DNA of 64,000 bases, from assembly GCF_012349115.1 (NCBI RefSeq), contig NZ_PQIG01000070.1, positions 42,673 to 106,672 on the forward strand, in the 5' to 3' direction. Source of the stretch: Rhizobium ruizarguesonis. Its GTDB lineage: Bacteria > Pseudomonadota > Alphaproteobacteria > Rhizobiales > Rhizobiaceae. The notes beneath the pieces are model-generated. The model saw only the letters and a list, made by a program, of their open reading frames with translations. It was not told the origin of the DNA and did no database searches. Positions 25,024 through 33,375 of the stretch are shown here, in pieces (within the stretch, counting starts at the first letter, position 1; the number at the start of each line of letters is the position of its first letter). The position numbers and the translations under genes are program-made.

Positions 25024-26560
25024 TCAGTTTTCGGACTGGCGCTGGCGTCTAAACAATCTCTACTGGATCACCGACAAGGAGGGCAAAAGGGTCCGGTTCG
25101 AAATGAACTGGGCTCAGATGACCTTCTTCGAGCAGATGCATTACCTGAACGTGCTGCTGAAGGCCCGCCAGCTCGGCCTGACGACGTTCATTCAGATCTT
25201 CATGCTCGATGCCTGCGTATTCAACCGGGACATTCGGGCCGGCACGATTGCTCACACGCTCGGCGATGCGCAGACCATCTTTCGGGACAAGGTGAAATAC
25301 CCTTACGACAACCTGCCCGAGGGTATCCGGGAAGCGGTGCCGATCGCGAGGGATAACCAGACGGAACTGCTCCTGGGGAACAACTCGAGCATCCGCGTCG
25401 GGACATCGCTTCGATCGGGCACGCTGCAATACCTGCATATCTCCGAATATGGGAAGCTCTGCGCCAAATATCCGGAGAAGGCGAGGGAAGTTCGGACCGG
25501 CGCCCTCAACACCGTCCAGGCTGGGCAGCTGGTGTTCATCGAAAGCACCGCCGAGGGGCAGGAGGGGCATTTCTACAATCTCTGCGAAGACGCCCAGGTA
25601 AAGCACCGCCAGGCATCAGCGCTGACGCCGCTCGATTTCAAGTTCCATTTCTTCCCGTGGTGGAAAGAGCCGCAATATTCGATCGATCCGGCCGGCGTCA
25701 TCATCACCGACGCGTTCGCCAAGTATTTCCGCACATTGGCCGATCGGGGTATCGAACTGACGGATGGTCAAAAGGCCTGGTACGTCAAAAAGGCTGAGAC
25801 GCAGCTCGGCGATATGAAGCGGGAATACCCGTCGTCACCAGCGGAGGCATTCGAAGCCAGCGTCGAGGGTGCTTACTACGCCGATCAGATGGCAGTGGTC
25901 GATGCCGAGGATCGACTTGGCGTTTACCCGCATGTGGTGGGCTACCCGGTCCACACGATATCCGACATTGGCATGGACGACACGAACAGCGTCTGGCTGT
26001 TCCAGGTCCTCCCAAGCCGCGTTCGGATGATCGGCTACTTCGAACACACCGGCACCGGCATGGATGGCATGCTCGATGAACTCGAGCGCCGCGCCGAAGA
26101 GCATGGCTATGTCTATGGCATCCACAACATGCCGCACGACATCCGCGTCAGAGAGTGGACGCGCGGCGGCATGACCCGCATCGAGATCATGCTGCAGGAG
26201 GTCAAGGCTCGAAACCTCGGCACGGTCCGGAAGGTCGAGCGGGCCTATGTGCATGACCGTATCAGCGGCACGCGACGCATCCTGACGAAGGTCGAGTTCG
26301 ATCAGGCCGGATGTGATCAGGGCGTCAAGTGCCTGCGCAACTATAGGAAAGAGTGGGACGAGGATCTGAGCGTTTTCCGCGACGTACCCCTGCACAATTG
26401 GGCATCACACGGCGCCGACGCATTCGGCGGCCTCGCGATCATCTTCACCGGATTGGCGGCCGAACCATTGAAGCCCGAACCGAAGCCGCTGCCGACGTTC
26501 CAGAACATGACGTTCAACGATTTCGTCAACTCCACACCGACCCATAGCGAGCACGTTTGA
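24989..26560 (+). CDS. Terminase large subunit
   Basis: 523 aa. The N-terminal ATPase domain has the Walker-A-like segment LLKARQLGLTT, plus an IFIESTAEG-like strand where the Walker B region should be. The C-terminal RNase H-like nuclease includes SDIGMDDTNSVWLFQ, with later acidic residues. It packages DNA into the prohead and cuts the concatemer. The Walker-A is the variant KARQLG type common in this terminase group. The stop overlaps the portal start. Confidence 0.9.
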   Translation: MARPADFQAAVDQFSDWRWRLNNLYWITDKEGKRVRFEMNWAQMTFFEQMHYLNVLLKARQLGLTTFIQIFMLDACVFNRDIRAGTIAHTLGDAQTIFRDKVKYPYDNLPEGIREAVPIARDNQTELLLGNNSSIRVGTSLRSGTLQYLHISEYGKLCAKYPEKAREVRTGALNTVQAGQLVFIESTAEGQEGHFYNLCEDAQVKHRQASALTPLDFKFHFFPWWKEPQYSIDPAGVIITDAFAKYFRTLADRGIELTDGQKAWYVKKAETQLGDMKREYPSSPAEAFEASVEGAYYADQMAVVDAEDRLGVYPHVVGYPVHTISDIGMDDTNSVWLFQVLPSRVRMIGYFEHTGTGMDGMLDELERRAEEHGYVYGIHNMPHDIRVREWTRGGMTRIEIMLQEVKARNLGTVRKVERAYVHDRISGTRRILTKVEFDQAGCDQGVKCLRNYRKEWDEDLSVFRDVPLHNWASHGADAFGGLAIIFTGLAAEPLKPEPKPLPTFQNMTFNDFVNSTPTHSEHV

Positions 26561-28635
26561 TGGACGACGAAGCCACGACATTGCCGGACGGTGAGCAGTA
26601 CGACCTGGCAAAGGTTGGCGCTAACTGGCAGCAGGAGATCGAGCGCGCGCAGCGATACTTCAAATCCTGGGTCGATCGCTGCACGAAGATCGAGAAGATT
26701 TACCTGCAGCAGAACGATCAGCAGAGCGCCAAGCGCCGATTTGCGATGCTTTGGGCGAATATCTCGGTATTGCAGCCGGCGGTTTACGCCCGGGTGCCGC
26801 AGCCCGTCGTCGAGCGCCGCTTCAAGGATGCGGAGCCGGTGGCGCGAATGGCATCCGAGCTCGTCGAGCGAAACCTTGCCTACACCGCCGATGACGCTGA
26901 TCTAGATTCCGTCATGCGCTCGGTTCGCGATGACTTCCTGCTTTGTGCCCGGGGTAGCGTCTGGTTGCGCTATGAGGCGGATTTCGAGCCGCTGGATATG
27001 GGCGTCGAACCATCCGACCCCGCCGGCACGGCCGCTGCCGGTTCGCCTATGGAGCAGATCACCGATGAGCGGATCTGCATCGATTACGTGCATTGGTCGG
27101 ACTTCCTGCATTCGCCGGCAAGGCGTTGGAAAGATGTCACCTGGGTCGCGCGGCGCGTGCCGATGACCGATGGCGAGTTCGATAAGCGCTTTCCTGAGGG
27201 GCGGGCAAGCCTCGCCGCGAACGGCGCCGGCTCGAACCACGGGACCAATCAGACGGAGCGCGCTCAAAACGAGGGTAAAACCTACGTTTGGGAAATCTGG
27301 TGCAAAACCGAGGATTACACTGTTTGGATCGCCGACGGTTGCCCGACGGCGCTCGAGGTGTCAGAGCCGCCGCTGAAGCTGAAAGGCTTCTGGCCTTGCC
27401 CGCGGCCGGCATTCGGGACCTTGTCGACGAGTTCGCTCATCCCGGTACCGGATTACGTCTATTACCAGGGCCAGGTCGATGAAATCGATCTGCTGACTAA
27501 GCGGATCAACAAGCTGACCGATCAGCTGAGGCTGAAAATTTTCTATCCGTCCGGCGACGGCTCGGTATCGCCTGCGATCGAAAAGGCGATGCGGCCTGAG
27601 AACGACACGGTGATGGTCCCCATACCAGAGTGGGCTGCCTTCACCGATAAGGGTGGATCGAAATCCATCGTCACCTTGCCCATCGACGACGTTCAGAAAG
27701 TCATCGTCGCCTGCATCGAGGCGCGCAAGCAGCTCATCGAAGATGTCTACCAGATCACCGGCATCTCGGACATTGTCCGCGGCGACACTCAGGCGTCGGA
27801 GACGGCGACCGCCCAGCGGATCAAGAGTCAGTGGGGTTCGATCCGCATCCGCGACCGTCAGTCGGAGTTGGCGCGGTTCGCGCGGGACATCGTGGCGCTC
27901 GCCGGCGAAATCATCTGCGACCAGTTCCAGCCGGAAACGCTGATGCTCGTCAGCGGCATTCAGCTTCCGACCGCTCAGCAGAAGCAGATGGCCCAGATGC
28001 AGATGCAGCAGGCTCAGATGGGCGCGCAGCAAGCAGCCATGCGGGCGCAGCAGATGGGGCAGCCGGCGCCGCCGCAGCAACCGCCTCAGTTGCCGCCGGA
28101 AGTCCAGAAGATGATGGAGCAGCCGACCATCGACGAAGTGACGCAGCTTCTCAGGAACGACAGCATTCGCGGTTTCCGCATCGACATTGAGACGGATTCG
28201 ACGATCGAGCCCGACGAGGATGCGGAGAAGCAGCGTCGCATGGAATTCGTCCAGATGGTCGGCGGCTTCATGCAGCAGGCCGGCGCAATCGCGCAGCAGA
28301 CGCCAATGCTGGTGCCTGTGATGGTCGAGACGCTTCTGTTCGCTGCCCGCGGTTTCCGGGCCGGCCGTCAGCTGGAAAACACCCTTGAGCAGGTCGGTGC
28401 ACAGCTCGCCCAGGCAGCAACAGCACCAAAGGCACCGCCGGAGCCGACGCCTGATCAGATGATCGATCTGAAGACCACGCAGGTGAAAGCGCAGGCTGAG
28501 GCGATGAAGGCGCAGACGGGTCTGGCCCAGGCGCAGATCGAGCATCGCACCACGATCGAGCAGGCGCGCAGCGATATGGCGGCCCAGGCCATGGAGCAGG
28601 CCAGGAACCAGCAGCAGCCAGGAGCAATGCAATGA
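26560..28635 (+). CDS. Portal protein
   Basis: 691 aa from ATG 26560, overlapping the upstream stop. A large portal of the podovirus kind: N-terminal WVDRCTKIEKIYLQQNDQ, core DYVHWSDFLHSPARRWKDVTWVARRVPMT and DVYQITGISDIVRGDTQASETATAQRIKSQWGS. The C-terminal 150 residues are Gln/Met/Ala-rich coiled helix (QMAQMQMQQAQMGAQ), as in the barrel or crown of portals. It forms the dodecameric DNA channel at the unique vertex. Confidence 0.9.
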   Translation: MDDEATTLPDGEQYDLAKVGANWQQEIERAQRYFKSWVDRCTKIEKIYLQQNDQQSAKRRFAMLWANISVLQPAVYARVPQPVVERRFKDAEPVARMASELVERNLAYTADDADLDSVMRSVRDDFLLCARGSVWLRYEADFEPLDMGVEPSDPAGTAAAGSPMEQITDERICIDYVHWSDFLHSPARRWKDVTWVARRVPMTDGEFDKRFPEGRASLAANGAGSNHGTNQTERAQNEGKTYVWEIWCKTEDYTVWIADGCPTALEVSEPPLKLKGFWPCPRPAFGTLSTSSLIPVPDYVYYQGQVDEIDLLTKRINKLTDQLRLKIFYPSGDGSVSPAIEKAMRPENDTVMVPIPEWAAFTDKGGSKSIVTLPIDDVQKVIVACIEARKQLIEDVYQITGISDIVRGDTQASETATAQRIKSQWGSIRIRDRQSELARFARDIVALAGEIICDQFQPETLMLVSGIQLPTAQQKQMAQMQMQQAQMGAQQAAMRAQQMGQPAPPQQPPQLPPEVQKMMEQPTIDEVTQLLRNDSIRGFRIDIETDSTIEPDEDAEKQRRMEFVQMVGGFMQQAGAIAQQTPMLVPVMVETLLFAARGFRAGRQLENTLEQVGAQLAQAATAPKAPPEPTPDQMIDLKTTQVKAQAEAMKAQTGLAQAQIEHRTTIEQARSDMAAQAMEQARNQQQPGAMQ

Positions 28636-28943
28636 GGGAACGCTATTGCCGCGTTTGCGGGGGTTGGCACGAGCTCGACAAGTGGCCGCACGACTGCATG
28701 CCGGTCCAAAACCGGGCGCAGTCCGATCTGCCGGCGCCGCACTTCATCAGCGATGCCATCGAGATCCAGTCGATGCACGACGGCAACACGTACACCTCGA
28801 AAGCCAAGCTGCGTTCCGCCTATCGGGCCGCAGGCGTGGTCGAAATTGGCAACGAAAAGCCGCAGCCCATCGAGAAGCCGAAAACGGATCGCAACGAGAT
28901 CCGCAACGAACTGCGGCGAGTTCACGCTGAGTACAACGCCTGA
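28632..28943 (+). CDS. Small zinc-finger phage protein in the head operon
   Basis: 103 aa overlapping the portal stop. N-terminal YCRVCGGWHELDKWPHDC has Cys/Cys/His/Cys spacing for zinc; the middle (DAIEIQSMHDGNTYTSKAKLRSAYRAAGVVEIGN) is a motif common in this phage group. The C terminus is helical. Its place between portal and scaffold suggests head assembly. Confidence 0.7.
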   Translation: MRERYCRVCGGWHELDKWPHDCMPVQNRAQSDLPAPHFISDAIEIQSMHDGNTYTSKAKLRSAYRAAGVVEIGNEKPQPIEKPKTDRNEIRNELRRVHAEYNA

Positions 28944-28978
28944 ACGGGCATCAATCCCCGAAATAGGAAACATCCGAC

Positions 28979-30061
28979 ATGGAAGACCTGATTAACGAGG
29001 CCGGCAACGGCAGCGAAGACCTCGGCACGTCCGACAAGCCGATCAGCATCCGGGACAGCCTGAGGGCGGCGATCGACAGCGCCGAAAGCTCAGCATCCGG
29101 CGGCGGCATGGAGCGTCAGCGCGACGAGCATGGCCGATTTGCGCCGAAGGAGACGGACAAGACCGCCCCGGCGCAACAGGCGGCCGCTGCCCCAAAGACT
29201 GCACAGACGTCGGCCGCGGCAACCGCTGCTCCTGCCGCCCAGCAGACGCCACAGGCGCAGCCTCAGGCATCCGAGCAGCAGCCGGCCGCAACCCACCGTG
29301 TCCCGCCTGGCTGGTCTCAGGAGGCCAAGGCTCAGTTCGGAACACTGCCGCCCGAGGTCCAGGCCGCCGTCGCCAAGCGGGAGCAGGAAGTCGATAACGG
29401 CTTCCGGGTCCTGCAGGATTACAAAGGCCTCGAAGAATTCACGCCGATCGTGCGCCAGGCCGGCACGACACATGCCGATGTCATGCGGAAGGCGATCGAC
29501 TGGGAACAGTCGCTCGTTCGCGACCCGGTCAACACCGTCATTCACGTCGCCAAGATGGCCGGCGTCAATCTCCATGCCCTTGTCGCCGGGCAGCAGGACC
29601 AGATCCTGCAGCGCCGTCCGCAACAGGCCCAACAACAGCCAACGCCTCAGCCCGTCAACGTCGAGGCCACGGTTGAACAGGTACTTCGGAAACGAGACAC
29701 TGAAACTCAGGTCAATGCCTTCATTTCCGACCCGGCAAATGTGCACGCCGAAGCCGTTCTTGACGACATGGTCGCCCTCATCAGCGCAGGGCGCGCATCG
29801 TCACTCAAGGATGCTTACGACGCCGCCTGCTGGATGCGCCCCGATATTCGTCAGCAGCTGATCAGCCAGGCTGCGCCGGCGACCACAGTTCAAGACCAGA
29901 CCTCCCAGAGGGCAGCAGCGGCAGATCAGGCCCGCCGCGCCTCGCGATCGATCTCCGGCTCTTCCGCCCCCGGTCCAACCCAGGGCGCCGGCGCCGGCCA
30001 ACCAACCTCAATCCGCGATTCCCTCCGCAGCGCATTGCACGCCGCGAACGGTCGCGTTTGA
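28979..30061 (+). CDS. Probable scaffolding protein
   Basis: 360 aa, placed directly before the capsid gene where scaffolds sit. Low-complexity Ala/Gln/Pro segments (about 60-105) and helical coils, few aromatics, no catalytic motif. The motif SIRDSLR occurs at both ends (near residue 22 and near residue 343, in SIRDSLRAAIDSA and SIRDSLRSALHAA). Twin terminal binding helices are plausible for a scaffold that contacts capsid at two sites. Role from position and composition. Confidence 0.7.
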   Translation: MEDLINEAGNGSEDLGTSDKPISIRDSLRAAIDSAESSASGGGMERQRDEHGRFAPKETDKTAPAQQAAAAPKTAQTSAAATAAPAAQQTPQAQPQASEQQPAATHRVPPGWSQEAKAQFGTLPPEVQAAVAKREQEVDNGFRVLQDYKGLEEFTPIVRQAGTTHADVMRKAIDWEQSLVRDPVNTVIHVAKMAGVNLHALVAGQQDQILQRRPQQAQQQPTPQPVNVEATVEQVLRKRDTETQVNAFISDPANVHAEAVLDDMVALISAGRASSLKDAYDAACWMRPDIRQQLISQAAPATTVQDQTSQRAAAADQARRASRSISGSSAPGPTQGAGAGQPTSIRDSLRSALHAANGRV

Positions 30062-30079
30062 CCAAAAGGAAAGTGAACC

Positions 30080-31051
30080 ATGGTTTCCCCAAACCTCTCT
30101 GAAATCGTCACCACGACCCTGCGCAACCGCAGCGGCGTGGTTGCGGATGACGTGACGAAGAACAATGGTCTTCTGAACCGTCTCAACACCCGCGGCCGTA
30201 AGAAGCCCGTCTCAGGCGGCCGCACCATCGTCCAGGAACTGCAGTACCAGGAAAACAGCACCTTCAAGCGCTATTCCGGCTATGAAATCCTGAACGTTCA
30301 GCCCTCGGACGTCATCACCGCTGCCGAATACGACTACAAGCAAGCCGCGGTTGCCGTCTCCATGTCCGGCCTGGAACAGCTCCAGAACTCGGGCGAGGAA
30401 GCGGTTCTCGACATGCTTGAACAGCGTATCGAGAATGCCGAAATCACGCTGAAGAACAACATCGCTCTCGACTGCTATTCCGACGGCACGGCTGATGGCG
30501 GGCGGCAGATCGGCGGTCTTCAGCTGTTGATCTCGACGTCCCCAACGTCGGGAACGGTCGGCGGTATCAATCGCGCGACCTGGGGCTTCTGGCGGAACCA
30601 GAAGTTCTCCGCATTGGCCGACGGCGGCACCGCTGCGACGAGCGCGAACATCCAGTCCTATATGAACCGGCTCTACATGAGCTGCGTTCGCGGTGCGGAT
30701 GCTCCCGATCTGATCATCGGCGACAACAACTACTTCCGCCTCTACTGGGAATCGCTGCAGGCGATCCAGCGCATCACCTCGGCGGACAAGGGCATGGCTG
30801 GTTTCCAGACCCTGCAATACATGGGCGCCGACGTCGTGTTCGACGGTGGCTTCGGCGGTGGCGCGCCTGTCAACCAGATGTTCTTCCTGAACACCAAGTA
30901 CCTGTTTTATCGCCCGCACCGCGACCGCGACATGGCTCCGATCGGCGATGAACGCATGAACACCAACCAGGACGCCTTCGTGCAGCTCATGGGCTTCGCC
31001 GGCAACCTCACCATGAACAACGCCTTCCTGCAGGGCGTGCTGTTCGCCTGA
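30080..31051 (+). CDS. Major capsid protein
   Basis: 323 aa. Fits phage capsids of the HK97 fold in rhizobial podoviruses: N-terminal arm MVSPNLSEIVTTTLRNRSGVVADDVTKNNGLLNRL, then strands with SMSGLEQLQNSGEEAVLDMLEQRIENAEITLKNNIA and C-terminal segments (PDLIIGDNNYFRLYWESLQAIQRI, GADVVFDGGFGGGAPVNQMFFLNTKYL). It immediately follows the scaffold. I see no delta-domain or protease gene, so no proteolytic maturation is apparent. Confidence 0.85.
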   Translation: MVSPNLSEIVTTTLRNRSGVVADDVTKNNGLLNRLNTRGRKKPVSGGRTIVQELQYQENSTFKRYSGYEILNVQPSDVITAAEYDYKQAAVAVSMSGLEQLQNSGEEAVLDMLEQRIENAEITLKNNIALDCYSDGTADGGRQIGGLQLLISTSPTSGTVGGINRATWGFWRNQKFSALADGGTAATSANIQSYMNRLYMSCVRGADAPDLIIGDNNYFRLYWESLQAIQRITSADKGMAGFQTLQYMGADVVFDGGFGGGAPVNQMFFLNTKYLFYRPHRDRDMAPIGDERMNTNQDAFVQLMGFAGNLTMNNAFLQGVLFA

Positions 31052-31073
31052 TCGAACGAAAGGATCAACTCCA

Positions 31074-31859
31074 ATGACCATCGCAACTTCCCAGACCGAT
31101 CGTCTTGGCGCGAACCCGTTCGTCGTCGAAGGCCCGATCGTTGCCGGCTCCGGTGTTCCGGGTCCGAACTTTGCCCTCGGCGCCGTTGCCGGCGGCGACC
31201 GCGAATCCGAGTGGGTCTATTGCAAGCTCGTTCTTGCATCGACCACCACGCTCCAGCCCGGTCAGTGGTTCCAGTGGGACCGGGACTATACCGCATCTCT
31301 GCTCACCACGGCTGCGGCCGTCGTCGGCAACCGCTGCGGCGTCTTCGCTGGTGCAAGCCAGGCTCCGACACAGTCCGGTGGACCGGCGCAGTCGATCAGC
31401 CTGGTTGCTGGCACCTATTACATCTGGGTCCAGCGCAACGGCGAGGCTCCGGCTCTCGTCACCACTGCTACCGCTGCTCTCGTCGTGGCGGAAACCACGG
31501 CAACGGCAGGGCTTGCCAATGCCCCGGCTTCAGCCACGACGACCACCAAGGCGATCCAGGGCGTCAACTTCACGGCGGCCAATCAGACCTTCACAGCGAC
31601 CACCGTCAACGGTTCCGCTGTGTTGACCTCTCTCGGTAGCGTCAGCCCCGCAGGCGGCCCGTTCATCGGTGCCGCTATCTCAGGCACCGGCATTCCGGGT
31701 TCCACCACCATCAGCGGGATCACCTACACCCCCTCGGGTACGGTCCAGAGCATCACCATGTCCGCCAATGCCACGGCCAACGGCACCGGCATCACCATCA
31801 CGGCGACGGGTGTGCTCGAGGCAACGCTGATGCGTCCGTTCCTGTCGAAGGTGAACTAA
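31074..31859 (+). CDS. Capsid decoration-like beta protein
   Basis: 261 aa. N-terminal FVVEGPIVAGSGVPGPNFALGAVAGGDRESEWVYCKL, then Thr/Ala/Gly-rich beta repeats (TTATAALVVAETTATAGL and a C-terminal stretch of TTTT and TITATG). Such Ig-like or decoration proteins coat capsids or tails. Placed right after the major capsid protein. Function from position and composition. Confidence 0.6.
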   Translation: MTIATSQTDRLGANPFVVEGPIVAGSGVPGPNFALGAVAGGDRESEWVYCKLVLASTTTLQPGQWFQWDRDYTASLLTTAAAVVGNRCGVFAGASQAPTQSGGPAQSISLVAGTYYIWVQRNGEAPALVTTATAALVVAETTATAGLANAPASATTTTKAIQGVNFTAANQTFTATTVNGSAVLTSLGSVSPAGGPFIGAAISGTGIPGSTTISGITYTPSGTVQSITMSANATANGTGITITATGVLEATLMRPFLSKVN

Positions 31860-31869
31860 GGAGGCTGAA

Positions 31870-32025
31870 ATGTCCCTGACGAGTGAGCTTAACAAGAAAA
31901 TCGAGGCCGACCGCAAGGCCGGCCGCGACATCTCTCCGGTGATCGAGGAACTCATCCTGATGATCGCCGAAAAGGTCGACAAGTCGAAGGTCGAAAACCA
32001 TCCGGCCACAAAGACCAGCAAATGA
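31870..32025 (+). CDS. 51-residue late-operon protein
   Basis: 51 aa. ATG 31870 follows GGAGGCTGA. Helical and charged (MSLTSELNKKIEADRKAGRDISPVIEELILMIAEKVDKSK). It lies between the decoration gene and the next structural gene and ends 8 bp before a hairpin. Not recognised. Confidence 0.6.
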   Translation: MSLTSELNKKIEADRKAGRDISPVIEELILMIAEKVDKSKVENHPATKTSK

Positions 32026-32032
32026 TCAACGG

Positions 32033-32058
32033 CGGGCGCTTCGGCGCCCGTTTCCTTT
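32033..32058 (+). terminator. Hairpin with T-rich tail inside the late operon
   Basis: CGGGCGC TTCG GCGCCCG (7-bp stem, stable tetraloop) followed by TTTCCTTTCC. It could be a partial terminator that sets the high capsid-to-tail ratio; late transcripts would need antitermination to pass it. Confidence 0.6.
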
Positions 32059-32085
32059 CCCCGCCATCAACAGCGAGACAAGCCC

Positions 32086-32652
32086 ATGACCAACAACAAC
32101 ACCGGCGTTTATGCGTCGTTCAGCATTCAGCCCATCGAACAGCCATTCCTCACTGAAAAGGAAGGACGTCCGATTTTCAAGGACGTCGAGTTCGTCACCA
32201 TCTTCATCGCCGGCGACAAGCACACCGAAGTGCAGCGGGTTGCGACTGATCACGACAAAGAGCGCTTTTCCGACGCTTACAAGCGCTTCAAGGAAGGCGC
32301 TGCTGCTCGTGAGCAGATGGTCGGCACACCGCTTGCTCAGTGGTCGTACCTCAAGCCCAGCCAGATCAAGGAGCTGGAGTCGATCAACGTCTACAGCGTC
32401 GAGCAGCTGGGAGCTCTTTCCGACACCTCCAAGCAGAAAATCGGCATGGGCGCGAACGAGCTTGTCTCCGCCGCCCAGGCCTTTCTGGTGACCTCCAAGG
32501 ACGCCAGCGCCGCATCTGCTTTCGCCGCGGAGAACGAACGCCTGAAGGACGACGTGAAGCGCCTGGAAGAGCAGGTTGCGGAAATGGGCCGGCGCTTCGA
32601 AGCCATGGCGAAGGAACAGGGCGGCTCCGGCCGTCGCAATGCAGCCGCTTAA
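32086..32652 (+). CDS. Late structural protein, unknown
   Basis: 188 aa. N-terminal beta part (ASFSIQPIEQPFLTEKEGRPIFKDVEFVTIFIAGDKHTEV), helical middle (YKRFKEGAAAREQMVGTPLAQWSYLKPSQIKELESINVYSVEQLGALSD) with a helix-hairpin-helix-like turn, and a C-terminal coiled coil (ENERLKDDVKRLEEQVAEMGRRFEAMAKE). Probably a head completion or assembly protein. Confidence 0.65.
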   Translation: MTNNNTGVYASFSIQPIEQPFLTEKEGRPIFKDVEFVTIFIAGDKHTEVQRVATDHDKERFSDAYKRFKEGAAAREQMVGTPLAQWSYLKPSQIKELESINVYSVEQLGALSDTSKQKIGMGANELVSAAQAFLVTSKDASAASAFAAENERLKDDVKRLEEQVAEMGRRFEAMAKEQGGSGRRNAAA

Positions 32653-32667
32653 ATCGGAGATCCGCGC

Positions 32668-33375
32668 ATGTCGCTCTTGACCATTATCCAGAACGTATGC
32701 GCGGAAATCAGCATCGACCCGCCGACTGCTGTCATGTCGTCGGCGGATCCACAGATTGCTCAGCTGCGCATCCTTTCTTTTCGGGCAGGCCGCGATCTGC
32801 AGCGAAACCATGACTGGTCGGCGCTGGTCGTGATCAGGGATTTCACGGCGACGGGCGTCATTCCGGAACCTGCCGAACCGCCTGCGGATTGGGATCGCTT
32901 CCCCGATAATTCGAAGATTTGGAACACGTCGCGCCTTTGGCAGTTGAACGGTCCCGTCGAGCCTCAGACCTGGGAACGCAACACGATCCTCAATTCCAAC
33001 CCGGTGCCGCAGATCTGGCGCATGCTGGGCGGTAAGCTCGCAATCTATCCGAACGATGCCGGAGAAACCTTGCGATATGAATACGTGTCGAATGCTTGGG
33101 TCGCCCTAAACGGCGGCACGACCTATGCCGCCACCTGGGCCAACGATACCGACACCGCGAGATTTCCTGAAGAGCTCGTCGAGTTGTCGACCATCTGGCG
33201 ATGGAAGCGGGCTAAGGGCCTCGACTACGGGGAAGAGATGGCCAATTTCGAGCGTGCCAAGGAGTCAGCGGTTGGTTCCGACCGCGCCGCGGCGCCGGTG
33301 GATCTGTCTCTGCCGAACCGCGGGCAGGTTCCGGAAAACTATTGGCCCGGCACGATCACGGTGCCGAACCCATGA
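32668..33375 (+). CDS. Head-tail adaptor protein
   Basis: 235 aa. N-terminal helices SLLTIIQNVCAEISIDPPTAVMSSADPQIAQLRILSFRAGRDLQRNHDWSALVV and an internal beta part, like podovirus connector/adaptor proteins (gp4/gp11 type) that extend the portal. It precedes the nozzle gene, as expected, with a 4-bp overlap. Confidence 0.7.
   Translation: MSLLTIIQNVCAEISIDPPTAVMSSADPQIAQLRILSFRAGRDLQRNHDWSALVVIRDFTATGVIPEPAEPPADWDRFPDNSKIWNTSRLWQLNGPVEPQTWERNTILNSNPVPQIWRMLGGKLAIYPNDAGETLRYEYVSNAWVALNGGTTYAATWANDTDTARFPEELVELSTIWRWKRAKGLDYGEEMANFERAKESAVGSDRAAAPVDLSLPNRGQVPENYWPGTITVPNP

Noticed and set aside
27361..28632. Long minus-strand frame opposite the portal gene
   Set aside because: Leu/Arg/His-rich shadow of the Gln-rich portal C terminus.
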